DNA of 64,000 nt from Corythucha ciliata (taxonomy: Eukaryota > Arthropoda > Insecta > Hemiptera > Tingidae). The first letter of the stretch is position 1, and each line of letters starts with the position of its first letter. Both the position numbers and the translations under genes were made by a program. The notes below the pieces were generated by a model. That model was not told the DNA's origin. It saw only the letters and a program-made list of their open reading frames with translations, and made no database searches. Below, one piece after another: positions 35,335 to 47,179 of this stretch. The stretch is from assembly GCA_038030265.1 (NCBI GenBank), contig CM075939.1, positions 28,935,253 through 28,999,252 of the forward strand, given 5' to 3'.

Positions 35335-36060
35335 TCAGAGCATTTTGTGGTTAGGGCATTTTATGGTTAGACCATTTTGGGGTTGGAGCATTTTGTGGTC
35401 AAGTGCTTTCTGGGGATGAGAGTTTCTTGACTAAGAGCTGTTTGGGGTTAATGCATCTTAGGTGAGGGGTTTTGGTGGTCAGAACTTTTTGTGGTTAGAG
35501 GATTTTGTTATTTTTGCATCTCGGTGTTGCTTTTTTATGTTGTTCGAGCTTCTTAGGGATGCAGCTTTCGGTTGTACATGGGTTCAAGTTTTTGGGTTTA
35601 ATTTGTTTGTGGTTAGACCTTGTGGTCAGGGCTTCTTGTGGTTAAAGCTTTTTTAGAGGTTGTGATTCGATTTTTTTTTTTTTTTTTTTTTTTTGAGGGG
35701 GTTACAGCATTTTGAGGTTAGTACATTTTGCGGTTACAGCTTAATCTTTTTGTTCGTGTTGTTTGAGCTTTTTGGCGTTCAAGCTTTTTGTAGTTAGAGG
35801 ACTTTGTGGTCATAGCTTTTTGTGGATATAAAGCTTTTGAGTTTAAAGCATCATTTTCTTTGAACCTTTTTGTTGTACGAGCTTTGGCGTTCATGTTTTT
35901 GCATTTAGTTTTTTTTTTTTTACGGTTAAACGTTTTGTGGTCAGATTTTTCTACGGTTAGAGCTTTCTGTGGTTAGAGGATTTTGCGGTCAGAACTTTTG
36001 AGGTTAGAGCTTGTGTGGATAGAGCATTTTGTCGTTTGATATTTTTGGGGTTGTAACTTC
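35335..36060 (+). repeat. G/T-rich degenerate tandem array
   Basis: Blocks close to gcattttgtggttagagctt recur about every 22-28 bases, with strong strand asymmetry (G and T on plus). Poly-T tracts lie at about 35671 and 35908. Units vary widely. No protein is encoded, and the longer frames reflect the repeat. Confidence 0.6.
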
Positions 36061-36195
36061 CTGTGGTTATACCTCTATGACTACACCTCAAGTCGAGTGT
36101 CCTGGCATTTTTTGGGCTTTGAACCTTTTGTGCCAATTTTGTCAAATATCGAGTTGGCAATCCTACCCATGCTGGGTTCTGAACTTCTTAGGCAA

Positions 36196-36370
36196 TAAAG
36201 TATTCTGGTATTCCTGGTGATTTGACACGTGAACTGAAAAATATCAACGGAAGTTGCAATGCGATCACATGAGGCGAGTAGAGGTATTCTCTTTTATCCA
36301 ATAATCCAAAAAATGTGATTCGTGTAATTAGCAGATACCTGGCATAAGCCACGTTGTTCAGGTATTTAGT
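36196..36370 (+). repeat. Dispersed repeat, copy B
   Basis: Related to 32157-32425 but without the MITE, and with an extra segment of about 35 bases after aaagtattctggtat. It serves as the unoccupied counterpart of the insertion site. Confidence 0.6.
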
Positions 36371-36399
36371 TCGAGTATCTACTCTCGTCGAACTGTAAA

Positions 36400-39300
36400 G
36401 TGGAGGGGTTGCTTCCAGCCGTTTCATACTTTCCTTCCGACTTGACTTGGCTCAGTCCTATCATAACACGGAGATGGAGCAGATTCGTCTCATTGTCATT
36501 AGCCCATTGATCCCCCATCAAGTGCGTGTGGCATAAATCTGGACGCCCTGAAAGGCCTTAGGGGGCCAATTTCATATATAGGATAGAATGGGGGGGACCA
36601 CTCACAAAAGTATACGGGGGAAAAAAGACAACCGCAGACGGTTATTTTCTAGTTCAACTGGCACGTTCTCCTTACTACAGTTGTCCTTCCCGTAAGGGCA
36701 ACCCCTCAGGGGAAATGCGGTATATCGGAAGAGGAGGGTGAAAATGGCACATATCATTCGCACGCTCCACATTATATATTATAAGAAAAGTCATTGCACA
36801 CATCACCACCATCGTCTTCCTTATCCATCGCCTCTTCAACGTTGTTTCTTATGAACAGGTTCCACCCTACATAAGGGTCAAGAAAACCAACAATTTCCAA
36901 CCTCTTCCCCGTTCTTCCTTTAATCCAAAACAGAAGACTATTATAGTTTGTGAGCGAAAATGCCCTCTTTCCTTCTACACATTTTGGCAGAAAGGGGGGG
37001 GGGATAATTGCTTTTTCCTGTGCGCAATAGAGCTTTTAACGGGGATGAAAGAAAAGTTGGTAATGTCTTTCTTAAAAATGTCAACTTCATAGGGAGTTCA
37101 AGATGAGTGGGGTACGGAAGGGTAAACAAGTTCACTGAGACCTTTTGAACAGAAATAAATCTTAACGAAAATATTATTGGTTCCTTTTTTTTAAAGTTAC
37201 ATAATAATTGGGCGGGATTTTGATCACTTTTGCACCCATACTGAAACTTGCGGGACGAAAATATTATAAAATTTGGTTTGAAGGAAGGGAGAAATGAAAC
37301 AAAAAAAGAAGAAAGGAAGTAACTGTTTGGACTGACAAGAGACGAGTGCCAGAGGGTTCCTCATTGGGAGTGAGTGAAAAAAAAAAAAAAAGTGTTGTTA
37401 CAGCGTTTCCTGAAATGACAGATGGGGGGATGTTTCTGGAGGCGATCTAATTCAAGTTGAGGAAGAATTAGAAAGCGCCTGGCTCCGCGTTCATTTTGTT
37501 TAAAAAACGAGGTATAAAAGAATGAATTTGGAATGTAACTAGCAGGGAAAGGTGAATTGGGCTAAACGAGATTACGATTCCATTATTAATCGGAAACCCC
37601 GCAACGCACAGCCTTACCTATAGAGATGGTATCAGTAAAATGATGGGTTGGGTGGGGATTGTTCCATTCAAAAAACCGGCAGTCCATGAGTCCACAAAAT
37701 AATCTTAACAGAAAATCTCCAGTTTATTAGTTACACAATAGAGCCCATTCCAATTATCTCGGGTAAAATACATTGTATTCGGTAAAAACTTAATAAGAAT
37801 CAAAGAAATGGCCCCGCAATAACGAAATAGCGAGGAATTCAGTAGGAAATTTTACGAGCGTTTGAGGTTGTTAGCTATGAATTTCCTTCCGGCCAAACAT
37901 ACACTGAGTTAAGAGTAAAACTGCTATGAAATGTGTCGTAACGACTATCACCATGTTTTTCCCCATGACTTCGAGCGTTTTTGACTTACTTTCAAGCTGA
38001 TTATGGAGTTTTTCAGAGCGGATGAGTGATTGGAAGTTAGTAATGGGGCTTGAAAAAAAGATCGATTTTAATTTTGGACAGTCGCCCTCGCGACTGAGGA
38101 CGTAAACCGCTGGCAAAGTCGGCAAGAGGAAAGATTTGGCTCCAAACCAAACCTTTTTCCTCGCCTTTTTTCTCGCGGAGGGAGAATTAAGGAAAGAAAG
38201 TCCTAAAAAATGACTCGAAGAAAAAGAAAATAAAAAAAGAGAGAAAACTCCTTCAACCCTCCTACGCACACTTTCCATCTTTCCGTTTTTCGAGCACCCT
38301 GCAGGGCGGCCACTAACTCAATCGTTAAAGGCGTTGCGAGGAGCTTTTTGGCAAAAATCAGTAGAATACAATTCAGGCTACAAATGGTTGGGGAGAGAAG
38401 GGGAATTTGCGGGAAAACAGGGCACATTAATGAAAACGAAATCTCCTTTTGCCGCCACTAACAAATCCTTCCTGTCGCGTTTTATTGCTCTTTCCTAAGA
38501 GGATCTATATCAACTGTTGTGCTGTCACTTCTCATCCACGCACAATAGGAGCTAGGATTTTTCCTCAATATAAGATGAAGGGATCTTGGAAGCCGTCTCA
38601 AGTATTTACTATTTCCCCACTAGCCGCATTATAAGCCCTTTTCTTCTCCGTCTACTCACCCCCTTACACGTACTTCAGAATTTAATCTGACCGGATTTAT
38701 TTCCCAATAGGAGGGCCTTCAAACTTCGAAGAAAGAGAAACTTTTCTATAACGTCCCCTCCGCACTCTCAACTGGTCAACTCCTTTTTTGATTCTCTACA
38801 CAGTTTTTTCATTGTTCAGTAGGAAACTGAGAGTTCGCTAATCCCTCAATTACTTTTCCCTGATGTTCTCACCCAAACGTCAATTCCCTTATCAGAGAGC
38901 TCCCCTTTCCGATTGTGTACTTTTTTTTTCCTTTGGGGAAAGGCGTGAATCACCCAATTTGTTATCCCTACTTTTATGTCGTGCGTTTGGTTGGAGGGCG
39001 GGGTATTCAGCCGATTTCTGTCCAATTATGAGAAAAGAGCACCGTGACATTTTCTTTTCGGGGGGGAAGGAAAAGAACAATACACACATCAGACAGCCCC
39101 TTTCCTGGATTCATGGATCGAGTTCTAAATTGTTTATAGCCTCAGATTAGTCAAAAAATCTATTTTAAAAAAATCAGGCTAAAAACACAATAAAAAGTTG
39201 TACGATAATAAATTAAATAAAATAATGAAGGCCTTCCAACCACGTTCCTAGGCTGTACACGCACTACGACGCTCTTTTCAATGTTCTGCCGACATGATTC

Positions 39301-40030
39301 CCACCTCACGTTCCCCCCACATCACTTTTATCCAATGGGCTATATAACAATGAAGTGTGGTTGCACGAGGGAACTTTCCCTCGTTTTAATTGAATGCAAT
39401 CCTTTGTTTCGACGATGCGAATTGCGAAGGATTGGGGTGGTGGATGGGGCCATAGTTCAAGAGACTGAAGACTGGAGGCTATTCATTAGACATGAACGAA
39501 CACGATTCATAATTTTGCTGCCTTCGCCCCTCGTTAAAACTTCGACATTTTTGTGGCTCTCTCAAAATGGTCGGACATTTCAACGATGACGTCCACGATG
39601 ATACAGGGAAAAGTATTTGGTAGTGGCGTTTCGCAGTGGAGTTCCATTTTTCCGTCCTCTCTTCGAATGTTTTTCGTTTTTCGAATGTTCCAAAGTTTTC
39701 CCCTAGAAATTTGCGAGATTTCAAGCATTATTCCGTGCAACTTGTTAGTTTTTTAAAAGGTATAATATGTCATTCTATTTCTCCATTGGATGGAATTTCA
39801 CAAACCTTCATGGATCGTACGTTCTCGGCGGCCACCTTACCATCGGTTCCGATATGCTTTTTAGTCGCACTTCCTCCACCCCCTTCATTTTGGCCCCTCC
39901 TTTTAGGTTGCTGACTAGCCTGTTCTCGTCTCTTCTCGTTTGCTTCGGGCAACAACTGGGCCTGTTCAGTCCGTAGTCACATTCTCCCTCACTCCCTTCT
40001 CTCCTTCCCTCATATTAGTGCATTCCACTT
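36400..40030. other. No gene recognised
   Basis: Short frames only, including a 135-aa minus-strand frame (37871-38278) with no family resemblance. Homopolymer runs lie at about 36992 and 37378. No transposon ends were seen. Confidence 0.4.
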
Positions 40031-40054
40031 TTAAAAAATGCACTATACGTCTCT

Positions 40055-40465
40055 TTTACAGGGTATTCATTCTCAGAAGTTTAACATTATGCTGCCTTTT
40101 GCTGTGAGCAATCCAGGTTTATATGTATATCGTTGATTCATTCTCAGAAGTTTAACATAATTATATATAAGGGGTATTCATGCTCGGAAGTTTAACATAT
40201 GTTATCGACGTAAACTCTGTTATTTCGTATTTTTTGGGTTCAGTTTCTCCGTTTCTATGGCCTTACCCATCTGTTCGGAATTTAGCAAATAACAAATACA
40301 AGGTTTAACATTTTTCATGAATACCCCTATAGTATTATGTTATCGTCGTAAAATTTCGTGCTTTTTTGTTCAGTTTCTCCGTTTCTATGGACTACACTCA
40401 TCTGTTCGGAATTTAGCATGTAAAAAAATAATACAAGGTTTAACATTTTTCGTGAATACCCCTAT
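40055..40465. repeat. Duplicated repeat block ending in gaataccc
   Basis: Two direct copies of about 130 bp (near 40237-40330 and 40370-40465) share gttcagtttctccgtttcta, catctgttcggaatttagca and aaggtttaacatttttcrtg. Upstream, gtattcattctcagaagttt recurs three times (about 40064, 40138, 40168). The first blocks end in the inverse of the last, suggesting a decayed TIR element with internal duplication. Confidence 0.55.
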
Positions 40466-41065
40466 GTAAGACGAGATGAGATTGACTTTGACAGCTAAAC
40501 TTTATGCGCACATGGCTGGGAAATTCATTCTCATCTCGTCTCAAACGTGTTTCACTTTTCTATTATAACCGCCCCAGATCTACGAAATTTATCGTAGAAC
40601 CTACGATTTTTTCACCACATCACGGTTTTTTGTCTGAAATTACGGATTTCTCTCTCGCCCTCGTCTCCCACCAACACCCAGATCAAGCCCCCCCCCCCCC
40701 AGTGGGAATCACGTTTTTCCGCGTTTTTGGGAGCACGTCACTTCCAGGGTGGAGAAAGTCTAAACGCCCCAGATCTTCGCACCACGTTATATTGGACCGC
40801 AATATTCGAGCTCTCAGTCTCCACGTACATGCGTCCCTTCCATTAGCCATTATATTCGATGCCTTCAGATCGACGCAGATTGACGTTGGTGCATCTCAGA
40901 TGGCAGGAGCATCGCAGCTTTGTCAAGTTCAATGGGGAATCGCCCTCATCGCTCATACAGATTTCCACGGGGCAATGGTGGCGCATCCGCCAAGAATAAG
41001 AAATACTGGTGGAGCTGATGCTTACTTTGAAGGGCCATTTTCTCTACCTTAGTAGCCCTCGTCCC

Positions 41066-41098
41066 ATCATATTGTTATTATTATTATTATTATTATAC
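41066..41098. repeat. (TTA)n microsatellite
   Basis: About eight to nine uninterrupted tta units. Poly-T runs of over 20 bases also occur nearby, at about 41588. Confidence 0.8.
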
Positions 41099-41988
41099 AA
41101 TATAATATATGATGTACATTTTTCCTATTGTAAAAGATAAGAGGGTTCCAGTTTAACACTCTATATGATTGACAATTTTACCTGAGATTCGACGCTTTCG
41201 AGCTGGGAACGTGCCTGAAGAAACTGAAAATCATCAAACAAATAAAAGCACCAAAGGGGACTTGGAATTAATTTATTCGTCAAATATACAGTTCCATCTG
41301 ACACCACGTAGCCTCCATTGACGTTATGACAAGACCGTCGGAAAAGAATGAAGAAACGTGAAAAACACAAAGAATCCACCTGCTAAAAAAAAATTAAAAG
41401 GTGTGCATGCATCTGTCCTCCAATTGTTAAACCAGTGAAACAAATTTTCTGAACGCAGCACCGGTGACCGATGAAGAAGAAAGAGATATTCACCTGAGAT
41501 CCCGATCTGAAATATCAAATACATGCACTGAAGGGAAGTAACCTCAAGATATTCTGAGGTATAACATGGAGACTGGCTTTTCGCCATATTTTTTTTTTTT
41601 TTTTTTTTTTTTCAAGTTAAACATTCTTTTAAAGTTTGTTTTAAAGATTAAAGCAGTAGTTAAAGGTTACATTTTCCTTTTATTTTTAAATTAAATTTTA
41701 CAATTAGATCTTGAGATCTGACAGTTTGAGTTAACAATGAATTTAGATGTTACAGTTAATTAAAAAACTATGGGTGTTCGGAAATTCGACGCTCAGTCGA
41801 AAACTGGTTATAGAACAGTTGATTTTGGTCGATAATACTAAATTCACTTCTACGGAATTCATCTTGGTTTTCGAGTTATTCCACCATCTTTAATTTTTTA
41901 GTGGGGCTCTTTTTTTTTTTTGTAATACTTGCGTTCGGCCGCTCTAGAATCAATTCTAGGTCAAAACTAATTGGGTCCTTCGAATGAG

Positions 41989-42382
41989 TGCACAATTTTC
42001 TTCAAAATTCTGAATTGTATTCTGAATTTTGCCATTTTTTCAGGGTGCTAAAGCTGAAAGCTGCTGGAGAGTGATGTTTTTTATCTTTGTATCTTTCCCA
42101 TGTTTTTCAGCAACGATTTCTCCCACTCCTGAAAGAGAAATATTTTTTGGGGTTTATTGGAAAAACTTCCTCATTTTGTTAGCTTTCAAATGGAGTGCAA
42201 TGGTCTCGGGGTTTTACAAGTTTTCATGAATAAGTAGTTGTTTGAATAGTAAAAACCGATGGGCATTTACGACAGACCGTTTTTATAGGAGAACTATGTT
42301 TTGAAGCCAGAGGGTGAGGTGAGAAGGCAGGGCCTCTCAGAATGTCTGAATGCGAGCTAATAAATCACAAAAATTACAAGAA
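41989..42382 (+). repeat. Left arm of a 3.3-kb spaced inverted duplication
   Basis: This segment pairs in inverse orientation with 44858-45255. Shared anchors include tttgaatagtaaaaaccgat, ggggttttacaagttttc and tatgttttgaagccagag. The arms are roughly 75-80% identical by eye and have gaps. Both keep a frame encoding an F-F-x-V-Y-W-K-N-F-L-I-L peptide, not recognised. Confidence 0.7.
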
Positions 42383-42947
42383 TAGCATATAGATAATATT
42401 AATAATAATTGAAAAAACAGCCGATATTTAAGGAAATACAGATTAAGAATGATGAATCAGGTAAAAGTACGAAGTGCCGTGCGTTGTGGAAAGGGCGAAC
42501 CTTCATCTGCAACCAAATGTTCCTCCTCGCTTGAAGATCGACTGTGACCCTGATGGTCTGTCGCACGCTCCGTTAGGAGTTACCTTTTTATCGAGATCGG
42601 AGAGCCCAGGAGTCTTCAGGAATAGGTAGTGTTTCAAAAAAAGATATTAAGCAAATTTACTTTCTTTTCTCTTTAAAGAAAAACGTTGTTTATTTATTCG
42701 AAACTTGAAGGAAATTATAACTTAAAATTCTATGTATGTACAAATAGAAAAACTCGGGGACCGCTATAATATTCTAATGATCTCTTGAGGGTCGTTTTAT
42801 ATGAACCCAATCTAATGGTTATTTCGGAGAGGGAGGGAAATAAAAAAAAAATGAAATGAAGGTTTGATAAGGAATAGACGTTGAGACTCACGAGTTTGTT
42901 TCGAAGGGGAGATGTTAGTGACGATTTGCGAGACACCGGTGACTTGA

Positions 42948-43345
42948 CCGATGGCGACGGAGGACGACGTGGTTGACTTCAACTCGGGGTAGGCCGGTAA
43001 CCAAAACCGGTGACGACGGATGACAACAGGGTCTGACCTCAACCCTTGAGTAGGCTGGTGACAACAATCGGTGACGACGGATGACGACGGGGTCTGACCT
43101 CAACCTTTGAGTAGGCTGGTGACACCAATGGTGACGACGGATGACGACGGGGTCTGACCTCGACCTTTGAGTATTCTGGTGACAACAATGGTGACGACGG
43201 ATGACGACGGGGTCTGGCCTCAACCTTTGAGTAGGCTGGTGACACGGTGACACCAATGGTGACGACAGATGACGACGGGGTCTGACCTCGACCTTTGAGT
43301 AGTAGGCTGATGACAACAATGATGACGACGGATGACGATATTTCG
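42948..43345 (-). repeat. 60-bp minisatellite, six to seven units
   Basis: Units begin ggtgacgacggatgacgacg and are about 59-68 bp long. Because 60 is divisible by three, the minus strand stays open through the array as a 20-residue repeat (V-V-I-R-R-H motif) within a 167-codon frame (42915-43418). The frame lacks splice or family support and is probably a by-product of the period. Confidence 0.8.
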
Positions 43346-43375
43346 ACTTACGGAGTATGGCGTAGCTCACGCACC

Positions 43376-43620
43376 ACGACGCGGTGACCACCAAAACGGC
43401 ACTGGTGTCAATCACCACTAGGAACGTTACGACACTTGACTTTTGTAGATCGACTTGTACTCACGATCTCTCTTTGACACGGACACAATACGGTGACCAC
43501 CAAAACGGCACTGGTGTCAATCACCACTAGGAACACTTGACTTTTCTAGTCTTCTAGACTTTCTAGTACTTACGACACTTGACTTTTCTAGATCGACTTG
43601 TACTCACGATCTCTCTTTCT
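43376..43620 (+). repeat. Direct duplication of about 110 bp
   Basis: The block with accaccaaaacggcactggt, caatcaccactaggaac and cttgtactcacgatctctct occurs twice (about 43380-43475 and 43490-43617). The second copy carries a small internal duplication of cttttctag. It abuts the minisatellite. Confidence 0.7.
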
Positions 43621-43680
43621 CGAGTCTTTCTAGTCTCGTTTCTCGAATCTCTCTTCTCGAGCTCCAACGAGCTCTTTTAT

Positions 43681-43937
43681 ATATAAGCTCAGGAATCAAT
43701 CGACTAAAAAAGGGCAAAACAAAAAACGACACTTTTATCGAGTTACGACGTTTCGACGGTGGAATTTTCCCGTCCTCATCAGGCATCAAAACATTCGATC
43801 GGTGGATCGAATGTAGAAAATACATGTTTTGATGCCTGATGAGGACGGGAAAATTCCACCGCCGAAACGTCGTAACTCGATAAAAGTGTCGTTTTTTGTT
43901 TTGCCCTTTTTTAGTCGATTGATTCCTGAGCTTATAT
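43681..43937. repeat. Near-perfect palindrome carrying two hammerhead-like cores
   Basis: Arms 43681-43793 and 43825-43937 are reverse complements over 113 bp with one mismatch seen, around a 31-base loop that itself contains a hairpin. Each arm reads, outward from the centre, CTGATGA (43836-43842 on plus; 43782-43776 on minus), GGACGGG and a spacer, then GAAACGTC (43864-43871; 43754-43747), followed by an A-rich tail. GAAAC directly followed by GUC is the compact stem III and cleavage site typical of Penelope-element hammerheads. Stem II pairs poorly here. It is an inverted dimer of a ribozyme-bearing repeat end. Confidence 0.6.
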
Positions 43938-44857
43938 TAAAAATAATTAAGGGCGTTATAGCGTTCAATAAATTTGTGAGCTCTTTTATACTCTCTGTCT
44001 CAAGGGGTGGGGAAATGGGTGGTGAGGAGTTAGAGAGGGGACAGCGTGGTTCGCTTCAATACTCAATAGAGATCGTTAGAATGATCCGGAATCTAAGGCT
44101 CGATTTATTATACTTAATACTGTCGTAATAATAACGTGAGAGATTTTCATTGCTTAACGTCTAATTTCCGCATTTCTATTTACAATGGATATTGCTGACT
44201 TATCCACTAAACCTTATAACAACAATAGTACTGAGATTTTCTTCTAATAGATGAACGCGAGAAACAAAACATTACAAACTTATTCACTAGACAAAGAAAA
44301 GAATTCCCCTGTAAAATCCCGTTACACGACATCAACCAAGATTCGGCGATGCCTTCGCAAAACAGAATTTGGATGACTTTTTAGCAGTAACGCAGAAATA
44401 CTTTTACTGGTCTCTCAACGGAAATGAAACGACCTCAATGCGTTCAGAAAGGGCCAAACAGCAAATACTCAGTGTATAGGAATCTCTTACTTTGTGGGCA
44501 ATGATGAGGAATGAGTCGTGAATGATTTCTGCTCGTCATATTTCGACGTTTTAGGTTAAGGAGATATCTGAGGGATCACCCCGATGGGGGATTTAAAATT
44601 GATGAAGTTTCCGTGTCTTGGTGGGGAGGGGTTAACCCCCCTGCCATGAAGGTAACTCATTTCATTACCAACACCAGTTTCGAGTTAATGTGCTTATCGG
44701 AATGACGATCGTTTCAACGAATACGCCTTCTTGTAATGCACAAAACCGTCGCCAAATTTCTGGTTGAAGTCACTTTTCGCACAAGCAGGAACATTTGGCT
44801 CCATTAGTTTGTTATCCACATTCATTATCACCAATTCAGAAAATCGGCGGTACTTTT

Positions 44858-45255
44858 TGTAATTTATTAAGCTTACATTCAGACACTCAGAGAGGTTCCT
44901 GCCTCTCACCTTACCAACTCTGGCTTCAAAACATATTTCTCTTCTAAAAAAGATCTCCCATTCTTCACATATAGCCCATCGGTTTTTACTATTCAAACAG
45001 CTACTTCTTCACGAAAACTTGTAAAATCCCGAGACTTCTGCACTTCATTTGAAAGTTGACAAAATAAGGAAGTTTTTCCAATAAACCAAAAAAAAAATTT
45101 TTTTTTCTTTTATGGAGTGGGAGAAAATCGCAGTTGAAAACATAGGAAAGATGTAAAAAGATGAAGAAGCATCACTTTCCTGCAGCATTAGCGCCACGAG
45201 AAAATGGCAAAATTCATATAATACAAAACAGTCATTCTGAAGAAAATTTTGCGCT
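44858..45255 (-). repeat. Right arm of the spaced inverted duplication
   Basis: Inverse counterpart of 41989-42382. The region between the arms contains the minisatellite, the direct duplication and the hammerhead palindrome. A MITE terminal fragment follows immediately at 45262. Confidence 0.7.
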
Positions 45256-45261
45256 CTTCCA

Positions 45262-45297
45262 TGCAATATAACTTCAAACATTGCATCGTGTGAACAG
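45262..45297. mobile_element. Terminal fragment of the 17680-type MITE
   Basis: The sequence catgcaatataacttcaaac and onward to gtgaacagggc matches the right end of the element at 17680-18426 almost base for base, followed by TTTAA. Only this end is present. Confidence 0.7.
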
Positions 45298-45801
45298 GGC
45301 TTTAATTACAGAGAAATACTCCATTACAGGTTTACAGGCTGATTATTTGAGTAGGTATCCCTGGTATGCACTTTGCCCGTATAGGTTATCTGTCGACTCA
45401 CCTTAGAGCATAGAGTCTATCATATAGTTGACTGCTCTCTGCCATACTTGGTGTTCATAAGCGTTTGAAGTTTTGAAGTAGTTTCTATTAGCCGTGTAGT
45501 AGTGCGGAGTCGGGTATCATAATTTTTAGATGAACCAGTGAGGTCTAAAACCGATTCCACAAAGAAATAAAACTTATATGGAGAAACAAATAATTCGTTT
45601 AAAAGTTTGAAGTACACTCGTGCCCTCGTTTGCGGCCGCACATTATAAAAGTTCAAACCCAACTTTCGCCCTAAAGAGTTGTCCTTGAAACTCAAATTGA
45701 TGAGATGACCTCTTCCCTTCGTCATCGGGAGTAAAATCAACTTTATTCAAAAGTGCACTTTTGTAATAAATTAAATGCACTACAACGGAGATATCAACAT
45801 A

Positions 45802-45937
45802 GGCCCGTATTCATAGTCGCTACTTAAGTTAAAATTTTCCTAAGTAAAAGTCAATTCAGTTTTTGTTGGAATAAAATCATCTGTTTTGACGCCCACTTAG
45901 GGAAATTTAAGTTTAAGAATGTCTATGAATACGGGCC
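45802..45937. mobile_element. 136-bp MITE, ggcccgtattcatag termini
   Basis: Exact 15-bp termini, ggcccgtattcatag (45802-45816) and its complement (45923-45937), continue with weaker pairing (acttaagtt/aagttta). ATA flanks both ends and may be the target duplication. No coding capacity is seen. Confidence 0.75.
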
Positions 45938-46219
45938 ATATTCCCCACATGAGTAATCTTTAAAAATCAAAATGCATCTCGAAGGTGAAGAAAACTCTTT
46001 GGTTCAAATAGTAGAGTAAATAAAAACTTGAATAGGAGACCATTGCCGGATCTTGACATTAATCTAAGAGGAGGGAGGCAAGACTTGATTATGCAACCTT
46101 CAAGTGAAGCTTTAAGGGGGGGGGGTGCACGTTCCATCCTTCTTCTCATTCAGTGACCAGTGTATAATTTGAGCCTCACTCGCCTTCTATCTTGGATATA
46201 GCAGCAGAATGGGCCGAAG

Positions 46220-46990
46220 ATGGAAAAGTTTCGCCTTTGAATGAGCCAAACCCGCGAAATTAGTTTTCGAAATGGCCAGATCAGCGAAATATTGAGTTTG
46301 AAAGAGCCAAGTCCACGAAATTGTGTTTCTTTTTTTTCATCGAGTCAAATCGGCGAAATTTCGGTTATTCGGATGAGTAGATCCCGCAAATTTACTTTTG
46401 GAATGGGCCAGCGCAGTCCGAAATTTTGTAGTTGATGTAGCAAAATCCATGAAATTGCCATTTTGGATGAGCTATACCAGCGAAATAGATTTTATAATGA
46501 GCCAAACCCACCAAATTTTGTTTTTTCAGGGATCCAACCCCACGAAATTCGTATTGAGAGGGACGACCTTGCGACATTTTTGTTTGAAAGGATGCAGACC
46601 CACAAAATTATTTCTTGAATTAGCGCAAACTCAACTTGGATTCTCCGAGTGCCAACTCAGCGAAATTTGGACTCCAAATAACCCAACCCATGGAATTGCA
46701 TTTTTGAAGAAGTCAACCCTGTGAGATTGGATGTTTGTACAAGCTAATCCTCCAAATTCGTTTATTAGGGGGTTAATCCTGCGAAATAATTTGCATTTCG
46801 AGTGAGTAAACACCACAAAATTGAGTTCAGTAAGTGCCAATACTCCGCATGATTTGGGCTTTGAATTGGCCCAACCCGCTAAATTTTATTTTGAGTTAGA
46901 GCGAGATCTACGAAATTGCTCTTTAAAATTAGTCAACACCCTGGCAATTTTGATTTTGATGGGACAGGGAACTGTACGGACACGTTCACG
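46220..46990 (+). repeat. Degenerate tandem array, GCGAAATT family
   Basis: About twenty diverged units of 30-40 bp resemble gagccaaacccgcgaaattt followed by a T-rich spacer. This is the inverse of the array at 8440-9360. Spacers differ between units, which superficially recalls a repeat-spacer layout, but the repeats are too diverged for CRISPR and the host is eukaryotic. Confidence 0.65.
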
Positions 46991-47118
46991 AAAATAATTT
47001 TGATTCATCTCAAGAATGCCCCCCTTCACGTGGAGCCGGCCCCAGGGTCACATGAATGAATGCAGTGTCAGGGAAATTGAACTCAGTCTGTTAAGGTTAA
47101 TGTGAGTAAACGGTAATT

Positions 47119-47173
47119 GTGCACATTTACCGGGAAATGTGCACATTTTCTCTGGTAAATGTGCACATTTTCT
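47119..47173 (+). repeat. Three-copy tandem repeat, gtgcacatttt
   Basis: Three adjacent units of about 20-22 bp begin gtgcacatttt or gtgcacattta and are spaced by ctggtaaat-type sequence. Confidence 0.75.
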
Positions 47174-47179
47174 ACGACG

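Noticed and set aside
37871..38278. 135-aa minus-strand frame
   Set aside because: Phe/Ser/Lys-rich, T/A-driven composition and no family resemblance.
40504..41052. 182-aa plus-strand open frame
   Set aside because: Longest uninterrupted ATG frame outside the genes but with no recognisable domain, a poly-Pro from a C homopolymer, and no splice or conservation support. Could be a real exon, but I cannot support it.
45420..45740. 106-aa minus-strand frame
   Set aside because: Looks protein-like in composition but nothing recognisable; close to repeat debris and without splice context.
46220..46990. Possible CRISPR-like repeat-spacer array
   Set aside because: Repeats are heavily diverged, unit length drifts, there are no cas genes and the DNA is clearly eukaryotic. 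It is a decayed minisatellite.
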